Shown here in pieces: positions 8,031-16,964 of a stretch of 64,000 nt of DNA; the stretch's first letter is position 1; every line of letters starts with the position of its first letter. The position numbers and the translations under genes are program-made. Source of the stretch: Pedobacter endophyticus. GTDB taxonomy: Bacteria > Bacteroidota > Bacteroidia > Sphingobacteriales > Sphingobacteriaceae. The DNA lies in contig NZ_CP064939.1 in assembly GCF_015679185.1 (NCBI RefSeq), forward strand, positions 310,001 through 374,000, given 5' to 3'. Under the pieces are notes generated by a model. The model was given only the letters and a program-made list of their open reading frames with translations. It did not search any database and was not told the DNA's origin.

Positions 8031-8756
8031 TTACGATTCGAGCAATGAAACCGCCTTGTCATCCACAAAAAACGTTAGCTTTCCATCGATAGGATCGATT
8101 AATTGCGACGGATATAGATCGAAGTTTTTTTCCGTATCGCCAACAACGTGCTTAATTGCTTCGGCTTTATTTTCGCCGAAAACCAAAAAGGCTACGTTAT
8201 CCGCTTTGTTAATTAATGGCGCAGTGAAACTGATTCGGTAAGTATTTAGCTTCTCTACATATACCGATGCTACATTTACTTCTTCATCTTTTACCAGGGT
8301 GGTATGTGGAAAAATCGACGCCGTATGTGCGTCGTCGCCCATGCCCAACAAAATCAGATCGAACACCAAATCTTCTCCATCAAAGTGCTTATCTAATGCC
8401 TTTTTATACTCAATTGCAGCTTTTTCGGGTGCCAGGGTGGTATCTACATAGAAAATGTGATCTTCCTTAATCCCCAGCGGATCAAGAAGCGTTTTCTTTG
8501 CCATTAAGCCATTGTAATTTTCATCATCAGTCGGAACATTACGTTCATCGCCAAAAAAGAAATAAACCTTTTCCCAATCAATCCTGTGTTCGCATTCAGT
8601 GGCTAAAAAAGTATAAAGCGCTTTGGGAGAGCTTCCCCCGGTGAGCACAAAGTTGAAACGATCGTTTTCCTCGATCGACATTTCGGCGATCTTGATCACA
8701 TAATCAGCCAGGTCTTGATTTAATTCTTCGAGGGTTTTGTAGATAAGTAGATTCAT
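8031..8756 (-). CDS. pgl: 6-phosphogluconolactonase
   Basis: Hydrolyses 6-phosphogluconolactone to 6-phosphogluconate, the second step of the oxidative pentose phosphate pathway. The 241-residue protein is of the DevB/SOL type related to glucosamine-6-phosphate isomerase. It has the substrate-phosphate loop FVLTGGSSPKALY at about 37-49, FFFGDERNVP at about 67-76, and LLGMGDDAHTASIFP at about 136-150. It is the last gene of gnd-zwf-pgl, all leftward, and is separated from zwf by an 83-bp gap that holds a long hairpin. The C-terminus FVDDKAVSLLES is normal. Confidence 0.95.
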   Translation of the reverse strand: MNLLIYKTLEELNQDLADYVIKIAEMSIEENDRFNFVLTGGSSPKALYTFLATECEHRIDWEKVYFFFGDERNVPTDDENYNGLMAKKTLLDPLGIKEDHIFYVDTTLAPEKAAIEYKKALDKHFDGEDLVFDLILLGMGDDAHTASIFPHTTLVKDEEVNVASVYVEKLNTYRISFTAPLINKADNVAFLVFGENKAEAIKHVVGDTEKNFDLYPSQLIDPIDGKLTFFVDDKAVSLLES

Positions 8757-8770
8757 TTTTATAAGTTAAT

Positions 8771-8830
8771 CGTCATTGCGAGGCACGAAGCAATCTGTAT
8801 AATAGGATTGCTTCGTGCCTCGCAATGACG
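8771..8830. repeat. 25-bp perfect inverted repeat between zwf and pgl
   Basis: CGTCATTGCGAGGCACGAAG.. at 8771-8795 is the exact complement of 8806-8830, with a 10-nt loop. The same arm occurs at 22155, so this is a dispersed palindromic repeat. On the transcript of gnd-zwf-pgl it would form a very stable stem before pgl. Confidence 0.9.
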
Positions 8831-8839
8831 AGTTGTGTT

Positions 8840-10354
8840 CTATTCTTTATTCTTTAACGGCAAATTAAACCAATGGAAACCGTCTCTGGCTATTAAAGCC
8901 TCGGCTTCTTCAGGGCCCCAGCTATCAGCAGGGTAATTGGGGAAGTTAATTGATTTTTTGCTTTCCCAGGTGTTTAATATCGGCATTACAAGTTCCCAGG
9001 CGGCTTCTACCTGGTCGCCACGCATAAACAGGGTTTGGTCGCCCATCATGGCATCGAGCAATAAAGTTTCGTAAGCTTCGGGGGTATCGCCTTCGTAAGT
9101 TCCCTTGTAATCAAAAACCATATCAACCGGGTTTAATACCATATCCAAACCTGGTCTTTTGGCCTGCACCTGCATACGAATGCTCATTTCTGGCTGTATG
9201 CTGATTACCAGGCGGTTTTGTTGCCAGTTTTCGGTTACACCCGATGAAAAAATCTGGTGCGGCACATCTCTAAACTGAATGGTAATCAACGATGATGTTT
9301 GGTTTAGGCGCTTCCCGGTTCGTAAATAAAACGGAATGCCCTGCCATCTCCAGTTGTCGATATGAAATTTAACGGCGGCAAAAGTTTCTGTATTTGAGTG
9401 TGGATCTACACCTTTTTCCTGACGGTAGCCGGGAACTTCTTTACCTTCAACCCAGCCTTTGCTGTACTGGCCCCGAACGGTATTGAAACGGATATCTTCT
9501 GGCGCAAATGGACGCATGGCTTTTAAAACCTCCACTTTTCGGTTCCTGATTTCGTCGGCATCAAAATTAATTGGCGCTTCCATTCCAATCAGGCAGAGCA
9601 ATTGCAAAAGGTGATTCTGGATCATATCACGCAAGGCGCCTGCACCTTCGTAGTAACCACCGCGATCTTCTACACCAAGCTGCTCAGTTACCGAGATCTG
9701 CACATGGTCGATGTAAGAACGGTTCCAAAGTGGTTCGAAAAGGGCGTTGGCAAAACGGAAAGCCATCATATTCTGAACGGTTTCCTTACCCAAGTAATGA
9801 TCGATGCGGTAAATTTGCTTTTCGGTAAAAATGGTACTTAATAAGGTGTTCAACTCCTTTGCCGATTCCAAATCGTGTCCGAACGGTTTCTCAATTACAA
9901 TGCGGCTGTTGTCCTCGTCTTGAGTAAGCTTATATTTCTGTAAACATTCCGCAATAATTGGGAAGAAATTAGGCGCCACGGCGAGATAGAAAATTACCTG
10001 TGTTTCGGCACCGTACTCGTTCTGATATTTTTCTACCGCACCTTTCAGGTTTTCGAAGGTTTTCGGCTGGGCAAAATCGGTTGGGCAGTAATGAATTGTG
10101 TTTCCAAAATCGTCCCATTTATCGGCTTTCACCTTTCCAGAGCGAGAAAACTGATTCACAGCATCTTCGAGTGCATTTTTATAACTTTCGTCGGTAAATT
10201 CGGTTCTACCAGTTCCAATAATGGCGAACTTTTCGGGCATATAACCTTCAATAAACAAGTTGTAAAGCGCAGGCGCCAGTTTTCTTTTATTTAAATCACC
10301 TGTACCTCCAAATATTACAAATATTGTAGGATTTAATGCGGTTTTAGTCTTCAT
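8840..10354 (-). CDS. zwf: glucose-6-phosphate 1-dehydrogenase
   Basis: Oxidises glucose 6-phosphate to 6-phosphogluconolactone with NADP+ (or NAD+). Starting from the ATG at 10354 gives MKTKTALNPTIFVIFGGTGD and 504 residues, the usual length; an in-frame start 93 bp further upstream would add a sequence with no family match and run into gnd. Visible motifs are the dinucleotide fold FGGTGDLNKRKLAPALY, the active-site RIDHYLGKETVQNMM at about 185-199, and EKPFGHDLESAK. It lies 25 bp downstream of gnd in the same operon. Confidence 0.96.
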   Translation of the reverse strand: MKTKTALNPTIFVIFGGTGDLNKRKLAPALYNLFIEGYMPEKFAIIGTGRTEFTDESYKNALEDAVNQFSRSGKVKADKWDDFGNTIHYCPTDFAQPKTFENLKGAVEKYQNEYGAETQVIFYLAVAPNFFPIIAECLQKYKLTQDEDNSRIVIEKPFGHDLESAKELNTLLSTIFTEKQIYRIDHYLGKETVQNMMAFRFANALFEPLWNRSYIDHVQISVTEQLGVEDRGGYYEGAGALRDMIQNHLLQLLCLIGMEAPINFDADEIRNRKVEVLKAMRPFAPEDIRFNTVRGQYSKGWVEGKEVPGYRQEKGVDPHSNTETFAAVKFHIDNWRWQGIPFYLRTGKRLNQTSSLITIQFRDVPHQIFSSGVTENWQQNRLVISIQPEMSIRMQVQAKRPGLDMVLNPVDMVFDYKGTYEGDTPEAYETLLLDAMMGDQTLFMRGDQVEAAWELVMPILNTWESKKSINFPNYPADSWGPEEAEALIARDGFHWFNLPLKNKE

Positions 10355-10379
10355 TTTATAATTGATGTGAGTCTTAAAA

Positions 10380-11795
10380 TTACGAAAGTTTATTCCAATC
10401 TGCGTGGAATACGCCATCTTTATCAATACGTGCGAAAGTATGTGCACCGAAGAAATCTCTTTGTGCCTGAATTAAGTTCGATGGCATTCTGCCTGTTGTA
10501 ATGGTGTCGAAATAGGTTAGGGTAGAAGCAAAAGCCGGAATACCAACGCCTGCGTTTATACAGGCTGAAATGGTTTTACGTGTTCCAGCCAGCGTACTTT
10601 TAATAATATCCTGAATATTTGCGTCGCCAAACAAGTGCTCTAACCCATTGTCTTTATCGTAAGCCTGATAAATATCCTCTAAAAACGTTGCCCTGATGAT
10701 GCAACCGCCACGCCAGATTTTTGCAATTTCCTGTAGCTTCAAGTTGTATTGATATTCTTTTGACGCCTGAACCAAAAGGTGCATTCCCTGCGCATAAGCA
10801 CTGATCATTGAAAAGTAAAAGGCATTTTCGAGATCGTCTACGCTAAGTTCAACTTTTGTATCTTTTTTGCCGAAAGCCTCCTCTAAAGAAACCCTTAATT
10901 TTTTAAATTTGGATAAATCGCGATTTGACACGGCTTCGTTAATGGTTGGGATCGGCAACTGAAGCTCCATTGAAACTTCCGACGTCCATTTTCCGGTTCC
11001 CTTTGAACGGGCTTCGTCCTTAATTTGATCTAAAAGATCGTTTTGCGTCTCCACATCTTTAAAAACGAAGATTTCCGCAGTTATTTCAAGTAGGAAAGAT
11101 TGTAGCCTGCCCTCGTTCCATTTGGTAAACACTTTGCAAATTTCGTCGTTTGAGTAGCCAAGGCCATTTTTTAAGATGCCATAAACCTCTGCAATGAGTT
11201 CCATAATGGCATATTCGATACCATTGTGAACCATTTTAACGAAGTGGCCTGAAGCGCCGGGACCAATGTAAGTAACGCAAGGGTCGGAGCCAACTTTTGC
11301 TGCAACCGCGTTAAAAACATCCTCAACAACGGCATAAGCTTGTTTATCGCCACCCGGCATCATGCTCGGGCCGAAGCGGGCACCTTCCTCGCCACCAGAA
11401 ATACCCATTCCAAAGAAATGCAATCCGTCTTTCTCCAACTCATCAACCCGGCGATTGGTGTCTGTAAAGTGAGAGTTTCCGCTATCAATAATAATATCGC
11501 CTTTGCTTAAAAGCGGCTTTAATTCGTTAATAACGCTATCTACAATTGGGCCGGCCGGAACCAGCAACACCAAAGTGCGTGGCGTTTGCAAGCTGTTGAT
11601 GAAGTTTTCGATATCGTCAAACCCCACAAGGTTGTGCGCTTTCCCTTCTTCTTCCAGCTTGGCAATCATTTTATGATCTTTATCATAACCTGTTACCGAA
11701 AAGCCCTTATCGGCCATGTTTAACAAAAGATTTCGGCCCATTGTGCCTAAACCAATCATTCCCAATTTATATTGTTTCGAATCGTTATTTGCCAT
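10380..11795 (-). CDS. gnd: 6-phosphogluconate dehydrogenase, decarboxylating
   Basis: Converts 6-phosphogluconate to ribulose 5-phosphate, CO2 and NADPH. The 471-residue protein has the N-terminal Rossmann motif LGMIGLGTMGRNLLLNMADKG, the substrate motif GISGGEEGARFGPSMMPGG at about 128-146, and HFVKMVHNGIEYA with the catalytic lysine. The C-terminal helical domain ends with GVFHADWN. This matches the long, dimeric (E. coli-like) class. First gene of gnd-zwf-pgl. A perfect -7 element (TAATTTTG on the coding strand, 11818-11825) lies 22 bp before the start. Confidence 0.97.
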   Translation of the reverse strand: MANNDSKQYKLGMIGLGTMGRNLLLNMADKGFSVTGYDKDHKMIAKLEEEGKAHNLVGFDDIENFINSLQTPRTLVLLVPAGPIVDSVINELKPLLSKGDIIIDSGNSHFTDTNRRVDELEKDGLHFFGMGISGGEEGARFGPSMMPGGDKQAYAVVEDVFNAVAAKVGSDPCVTYIGPGASGHFVKMVHNGIEYAIMELIAEVYGILKNGLGYSNDEICKVFTKWNEGRLQSFLLEITAEIFVFKDVETQNDLLDQIKDEARSKGTGKWTSEVSMELQLPIPTINEAVSNRDLSKFKKLRVSLEEAFGKKDTKVELSVDDLENAFYFSMISAYAQGMHLLVQASKEYQYNLKLQEIAKIWRGGCIIRATFLEDIYQAYDKDNGLEHLFGDANIQDIIKSTLAGTRKTISACINAGVGIPAFASTLTYFDTITTGRMPSNLIQAQRDFFGAHTFARIDKDGVFHADWNKLS

Positions 11796-11817
11796 TTTAT
11801 ATTTCTTATTAGATATT

Positions 11818-11825
11818 CAAAATTA
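11818..11825 (-). promoter_or_regulatory. putative -7 element of gnd operon
   Basis: TAATTTTG on the minus strand matches TAnnTTTG exactly. No good -33 TTTG was found at the usual distance, so the match is only partial support. Confidence 0.4.
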
Positions 11826-11894
11826 GGGTTTACAAATTAATATTTTATGTTGTGATGTTAGTACAGTGTAATAAAGCGATAAATAGTTTATTGG

Positions 11895-12196
11895 TTCATT
11901 GTCCTTCGACTCCGCTCAGGATGACAATTGGTTCATTAGTTCATTGTCCTTCGACTCCGCTCAGGATGACAATTGGTTTATTAGTTCATTGTCCTTCGAC
12001 TCCGCTCAGGATGACAATTGGTTTATTGGTTCATTGTCCTTCGACTCCGCTCAGGATGACAATTGGTTTATTAGTTCATTGGCCTTCGACTCCGCTCAGG
12101 ATGACAATTGGTTTAATGGTTCATTGTCCATCGACTCCGCTCAGGATGACAATTGGTTCATTGGTTCATTGTCCTTTGACTCCGCTCAGGATGACA
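11895..12196. repeat. seven-copy 45-bp tandem repeat
   Basis: Units begin at 11895, 11940, 11985, 12030, 12075, 12120 and 12165. Each holds TTCATTGTCCTTCGACTCCG, CTCAGGATGACA and ATTGGTTYATTRG. Because 45 is divisible by 3 the array keeps reading frames open on the plus strand (peptide period 15), which gives false coding regions. The core CTTCGACTCCGCTCAGGATGACA is a dispersed repeat also seen at 7882 and 45388. The rest of the gnd-to-glucokinase spacer (12197-12278) holds only a short 7-bp-period tract at the glucokinase stop codon. Confidence 0.9.
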
Positions 12197-12278
12197 TTAA
12201 CAAGCTTAACTTAATAGCATTGGAGACGCTACAACCAGTACTAAGTATTGTTATTGCTCAGTGCCAACTCCCAACTCC

Positions 12279-13034
12279 CTACTCCGGGTTCACCGTAAAA
12301 ATGTTATACTTATCTGCCAGTTTCCAAAGTTTTGCGCCTCCTTTAATCCCATCTTTATTCGTAACCAATTTAATGTTATCCTCGAGCTTGAAGTTAATGT
12401 GTTTCGAGTTTCCTCCTCCTATATATAAAGTGTCGTAATTAAAAACAGTTTTATATATTTCGATAACCTTTTTTAAGCGTTTGTTCCAGCGTTCCGTCCC
12501 GATTTTTTCAAAAGCCCGGTTACCTACATAATCGTCGTAATCTTCCTCTTTGTTAATAGGGAAGTGTGCCAGCTCTAAATGGGGGAGCAGTTCGCCATCG
12601 AACAATAATGCTGTGCCGAAGCCAGTGCCAACGGTAAAAACAATTTCGAAACCTTTGCCTTCTACTACGCCCAGCCCTTGCTGATCAGCATCGTTAACCA
12701 GCCGAACCGGGGTTTTCAAAACATTTGCCACGCGTTGCGCAAGGTCTACTTCGGCCCATTTATTTTTTGCAAGATTAGGTGCCGTTTTAACGATGCCGTT
12801 TTTTACGTAGCCCGGAAAACCGATAGAAACCCTGTTAAAAGTTTCAGGAAATGGCTTAATTAGTTCAACAATGCCCGAAACAATATCCTTTGGAGTAGCT
12901 TCGCTCGGCGTTTTACTCTTTAAATATTCAGTAAGCATATTGCCACTTTCGTCAAGCAGAACCGTCTTAATGCTCGTACCACCGATATCAATTGACAAAA
13001 TATTGTTCCCGTTGCCTTGTTTTTTAATCGCCAT
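12279..13034 (-). CDS. ROK-family kinase, polyphosphate glucokinase-like
   Basis: Probable cytoplasmic sugar kinase that phosphorylates glucose from polyphosphate and/or ATP. The 251-residue protein has ROK/ASKHA phosphate loops LSIDIGGTSIKTVLLDESG at about 13-31 and FTVGTGFGTALLFDGELLP at about 129-147. It also has LVNDADQQGLG and LYIGGGNSK. The stretch TPSEATPKDIV, the APNLAKNKW loop and the WNKRLKK segment follow the actinobacterial PPGK pattern more than that of ATP glucokinases; ELAHF replaces the usual ExGH. It lies between the pentose phosphate genes and the SusC operon, fitting a polyphosphate-to-G6P route. The donor is inferred. Confidence 0.8.
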   Translation of the reverse strand: MAIKKQGNGNNILSIDIGGTSIKTVLLDESGNMLTEYLKSKTPSEATPKDIVSGIVELIKPFPETFNRVSIGFPGYVKNGIVKTAPNLAKNKWAEVDLAQRVANVLKTPVRLVNDADQQGLGVVEGKGFEIVFTVGTGFGTALLFDGELLPHLELAHFPINKEEDYDDYVGNRAFEKIGTERWNKRLKKVIEIYKTVFNYDTLYIGGGNSKHINFKLEDNIKLVTNKDGIKGGAKLWKLADKYNIFTVNPE

Positions 13035-13532
13035 AGTTGTCTATTATTATAAGTCCGAAGTTCTACAAATAAATTAAAACCACAAACAATTATTGGCTTG
13101 AGTTTAATTTTGTTTTACAAGTGGCTATTCTGCAATGCGCTTGCACTGCTGATATGTTTCTAAGTATTTCGATTTATCCATATTAAGGATGTTACAAATC
13201 GCAGGTTTCGTTTTACTTCAATTTTTGGAAATCCCTTTTTTGTCAACTGTAATGAAATTATTACGCAGTACTTCCGCCAATGTTTAGTGGATTTCAATTT
13301 GACGCTAATACCGCCATAAGGGGCGTTTTTTGACGTTATTTACCAATTTAGTAGTACTTAAAAGTTGGTATTTCTTGTCCTCCAGCGTTTTCATTTTAAG
13401 AAATGAAGAAATTAGTTGAAAGTTTTTATTTTGATTATTTTTACTTTCGAATTGTTTTTATAATTTTAATTAACGAAAGGTAAGGTAATAAAAACCAATA
13501 AATCGTAATCTATAAGTTGCGTTTTCAATAGG
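13035..13532. other. AT-rich divergent spacer
   Basis: About 500 bp between the glucokinase-like gene and the Pho-like repeats of the SusC operon. It has no open frame with coding character and no repeat family member. It is AT-rich and probably carries regulatory DNA for both directions; no further element could be named. Confidence 0.5.
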
Positions 13533-13560
13533 TTAACAAGTCCTTAACATTCGTTTAACA
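13533..13560 (+). promoter_or_regulatory. candidate triple Pho box of the SusC operon
   Basis: TTAACA occurs at 13533, 13544 and 13555, an exact 11-bp period over three copies. It ends 13 bp before the TTTG of a near-consensus -7 element (TTACTTTG, 13570-13577). The same hexamer, period and distance to TTTG are found before ppk1. The genes downstream handle phosphate esters, which fits PhoB/PhoP-type control. Confidence 0.65.
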
Positions 13561-13569
13561 TAAACCGAT

Positions 13570-13577
13570 TTACTTTG
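13570..13577 (+). promoter_or_regulatory. putative -7 element of SusC operon
   Basis: TTACTTTG differs at one base from TAnnTTTG and lies 31 bp before the small upstream frame at 13609. The -33 region would overlap the third TTAACA repeat, as expected for an activated promoter. Confidence 0.4.
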
Positions 13578-13608
13578 CCCCAAAATCCGGACGAAATAAA
13601 TCGAAATT

Positions 13609-13650
13609 ATGAACCCTATTGCTAACCGGATATATCCCAATTATGATTGA
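13609..13650 (+). other. possible 13-codon upstream leader frame
   Basis: ATG at 13609 in a good local context (GAAATTATG, like the SusD start) opens a frame MNPIANRIYPNYD that stops at 13648-13650. The stop overlaps the SusC ATG (13643) by a few bases, so translation could be coupled. It may also be chance. Confidence 0.25.
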
Positions 13651-16600
13651 AAATTTTACTATCAAAAAATCTCGGCAACAATGCTTTCTGCATTCAAAGG
13701 AGCGCAGTCCTGGCCGCAACAAAAAGCGAATTGAATGCTTCAGACCCATTTATCTAGGCATTAAGTTTTGCACTGTTCTATTTGCATTGCATTTTTTCTG
13801 CATTAATAATGTGCAGGCTCAGGGTGCTGTGCAAAACATTACCATTAAGGGAACCGTACTTGATGATGAAGATGGACAACCTTTAGTGGGTACTACTATT
13901 ACCAATAGCAGCCGCAAGGTGCTCGGTGTAACCAACGAGAATGGAAACTATACCGTAGTGATTCCGAAAGGAGGTACTTTGGTTTATAACATGGTTGGTT
14001 ATAATGCACTAACAAAAACGTTTGCCAATACCGATAACAACGCCGTTGTGCGTTTATCATCATCTACCAGTCAGTTAAACGAAGTTGTGGTAACGGCGCT
14101 GGGTATTAAGCGGGAAGAAAAAGCGCTTGGTTATTCGGTAACGAAAGTAGACAGCACTGAGCTGACAAATGCGGTTGCGAGTAACTGGACAGAGGCCTTA
14201 TCAGGAAAAGTTGCGGGCCTAAATTTGGTTCGAAATAGCGGTCCTGCTGCCTCAAACAAAATTATTTTGCGTGGAGAAAATAACCTTACCGGCGATAACG
14301 AAGCACTTATCGTAATCGATGGGGTGGTGGCCAGCAGTTCATCAAGGCGCACAGCCGCATCATCAGGAGGTGTTTACGGTACCTCGGGCGATATTATGCC
14401 TGCCGATTTTGGTTCGGCATTAAGCGATTTGAACCCTGATGATATTGAGAGCGTTACCGTGCTTAAAGGCCCGGGTGCAAGTGCACTTTACGGGCAGCGT
14501 GGTGCAAATGGAGCCATTATTATTACGACCAAATCCGGTAATAAGAATAAAAAGAAATTGGGCGTTACCTTTACTTCTAATAGTACCTGGGAAAGTGTAA
14601 ATAAAAGCCCGGATATTCAAAGAGAGTACGGACAGGGGCAATTTGGCGTAAACTATTTCTCTTACGGCACTACAGAAGATGGCGGAAGTACAAACGGAAC
14701 AAGTGCCAGTTGGGGAGCGCCTTTTAATCAGGGAACAAGCTTTTACCAGTACGATCCGGTTACGAAAACGAGAGGTTTAACAAGAACACCTTGGATGGCT
14801 TACGAAAATCCGGTGAAATCATTTTTTCAAACTGGTTTTGAGTCTTCTAACTCGGTTAGTTTAGATGGTGCGGTTAAAGGTATCGGCATGCGTTTTTCGG
14901 CTACCCACGGCAATAACGAATGGATTGTGCCGAATACAGGTTTGGAACGTACCTCGCTTTCATATTCTGCCAACGGCAATCTGACCAAAAAGTTAAATGT
15001 TCAGGTTAAAGCCATTTACAACAACAGGCATAGCGATAACTTACCCGCAACAGGTTACGGAAACCAATCGTTAATGTATTGGTTTATGTTTGCGCAGCCC
15101 AACGTAAATACGGATTGGTACCGCGATTACTGGGCGCCCGGCAGAGTAAACGAACAGTTTGTAAATATCACAACAACAAACCCCGAAAGTCCGTATGCTA
15201 TTTCTGAGCAATACTTAAACAAGCAACGCAGAAATGGTATTTTGGGAAGCCTTCAGGCCACTTATAAATTTACCAGTGAGTTAAGTTTAATGGTTCGCGG
15301 ATCGGTAGATTATAACCACGATGTTCGCGATACGCAACGCCCGTTTGATGCTGCAGGTAACAAGTTTGCGCAGGGATCTTACCGCTTAGCAAACGTAAAC
15401 TCGTACGAAGTAAACGCCGATTTCTTGTTAAGATACGATAAAAAAATCTCTAAATCGTTACAGATGAATGCATCGGTTGGCGGTAGTCAAATGCGTAACG
15501 AGTACAAAAAATCGGAGCTTCGTGCCGATGGATTGGTTATCCCCGGCGTGTACAGTTTAGAAAATAACGCAAACCCGTTAATTTCTGTACCAGATACTGC
15601 AAGATATAGAATCAACAGTTTTTACGGATTATTATCTTTCAGCTTCAAAAATTATTTATTCTTTGATTTTACAGGTCGTCAAGATTGGAACAGTACCCTT
15701 GCAACGCCTTTCAGAACCGATAACGTGAGCTTCTTCTATCCATCGGCAAGTGCATCATTCGTGCCTTCCGATCTTTGGGAAATGCCTAAAATAATCAGCT
15801 TCTTCAAATTAAGGGCTTCAATATCGCAAGTAGGTAGCGGAGGTACAACACCATATCGTACCGCTTACAATTACAGCCTGGCATCAAACGGAATTTATCC
15901 GGATAGCGCCATGACGAACCCGAGCATATTGCCGAACCCGAATTTAAAGCCATTAAAAACAACAACAATTGAGTTGGGTACTGAGTTGCGCTTATTAAAA
16001 AGCCGCTTAAACTTCGATTTTGCTGCTTACATGGGCAATACCAAAAACCAGATTTTAAGTAGAATTGTAGATCGGGCAACCGGATATAATGTTGCGGTAT
16101 TTAACGTAGGTAAGGTAGAGAACAAGGGGCTTGAGCTTTCGGTAAACGGTACACCATTACAAACCAAAAAATTCAAATGGCAGCTTACCGGAACATTTAC
16201 GGCAAACAGAAATAAGATCATCGAATTGGCCGATAGTTCGGTGGTGCTAAGAACAGGCGCTTTGGGCGGTGGCCAGATTGTGGCCAACGTTGGTGGCAGC
16301 ATGGGCGATTTATATGGCCGCGGTTATGTACGTTCACCTGAGGGACAAATTGTTTACGATGCAACAACGGGTAACGCCAAGGCCAGTACCGATTTGGTGT
16401 ATTTAGGTAACACAATGCCAAAATTCAGGTTCAGCTTCGGTACAACCATTACTTACGATCGCTTTAGCCTTTCGGGATTATTTGATGCCCAATTGGGTGC
16501 GGTAGCGCACTCGTTAACATTTTCGAGAATGGCCGCCTTGGGTAAGCTTGCTTTAACCGTGCCCGGCCGTTACAATGGCGTAGTTGGCGATGGTGTTATT

Positions 16601-16954
16601 CAAAATGCAGATGGAACCTACCGCACCAACGATGTTGTAGCCACAAACCTAGAGAGCTTTTATACTTCTTTATACGGTTCGGACCAGGCTGAAGGAAGTG
16701 TTTTTAGAACCGACTATCTAAAATTTAGAGAGGCCAATTTAACCTACGCTTTTGATACGAAGTTTTTAAGAAGAATTGGTTTTACCAAAATGACACTTGG
16801 CGTGTATGGCCGTAACCTCTTTATCTGGTCGCCATGGCCAGCTTTCGATCCTGAGTTTGGTACCTTATCAGGAACGGATATTGTTCAGGGATTTGAAACC
16901 GGTCAGTTGCCATCTACCAGAAGTTATGGTTTCCGTTTAGTTGTGGGGATATAA
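13643..16954 (+). CDS. SusC/RagA-family TonB-linked outer-membrane transporter
   Basis: Outer-membrane barrel that imports ligands captured by a SusD-type lipoprotein. From ATG 13643 it has 1103 residues. After an extended basic N-terminus and signal peptide (..FALHFFCINNVQAQ) come a carboxypeptidase-like domain (ITIKGTVLDDEDGQPLVGTT) and the SusC signature plug (VVTALGIKREEKALGYSV, ALSGKVAGL, IVIDGV, VLKGPGASALYGQRGANGAI). A full barrel ending RSYGFRLVVGI follows. It is followed 10 bp later by SusD and a DUF5689 lipoprotein. Neighbouring phosphoesterases and the upstream TTAACA repeats suggest a phosphorylated organic ligand rather than a glycan; that is inference. Confidence 0.95.
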   Translation: MIENFTIKKSRQQCFLHSKERSPGRNKKRIECFRPIYLGIKFCTVLFALHFFCINNVQAQGAVQNITIKGTVLDDEDGQPLVGTTITNSSRKVLGVTNENGNYTVVIPKGGTLVYNMVGYNALTKTFANTDNNAVVRLSSSTSQLNEVVVTALGIKREEKALGYSVTKVDSTELTNAVASNWTEALSGKVAGLNLVRNSGPAASNKIILRGENNLTGDNEALIVIDGVVASSSSRRTAASSGGVYGTSGDIMPADFGSALSDLNPDDIESVTVLKGPGASALYGQRGANGAIIITTKSGNKNKKKLGVTFTSNSTWESVNKSPDIQREYGQGQFGVNYFSYGTTEDGGSTNGTSASWGAPFNQGTSFYQYDPVTKTRGLTRTPWMAYENPVKSFFQTGFESSNSVSLDGAVKGIGMRFSATHGNNEWIVPNTGLERTSLSYSANGNLTKKLNVQVKAIYNNRHSDNLPATGYGNQSLMYWFMFAQPNVNTDWYRDYWAPGRVNEQFVNITTTNPESPYAISEQYLNKQRRNGILGSLQATYKFTSELSLMVRGSVDYNHDVRDTQRPFDAAGNKFAQGSYRLANVNSYEVNADFLLRYDKKISKSLQMNASVGGSQMRNEYKKSELRADGLVIPGVYSLENNANPLISVPDTARYRINSFYGLLSFSFKNYLFFDFTGRQDWNSTLATPFRTDNVSFFYPSASASFVPSDLWEMPKIISFFKLRASISQVGSGGTTPYRTAYNYSLASNGIYPDSAMTNPSILPNPNLKPLKTTTIELGTELRLLKSRLNFDFAAYMGNTKNQILSRIVDRATGYNVAVFNVGKVENKGLELSVNGTPLQTKKFKWQLTGTFTANRNKIIELADSSVVLRTGALGGGQIVANVGGSMGDLYGRGYVRSPEGQIVYDATTGNAKASTDLVYLGNTMPKFRFSFGTTITYDRFSLSGLFDAQLGAVAHSLTFSRMAALGKLALTVPGRYNGVVGDGVIQNADGTYRTNDVVATNLESFYTSLYGSDQAEGSVFRTDYLKFREANLTYAFDTKFLRRIGFTKMTLGVYGRNLFIWSPWPAFDPEFGTLSGTDIVQGFETGQLPSTRSYGFRLVVGI

Positions 16955-16964
16955 AATAGAAATT

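Noticed and set aside
11852..12438. Two long plus-strand frames coding 15-residue repeats
   Set aside because: They arise because the 45-bp tandem repeat is a multiple of three; they have no start context, overlap the glucokinase gene and show no protein character.
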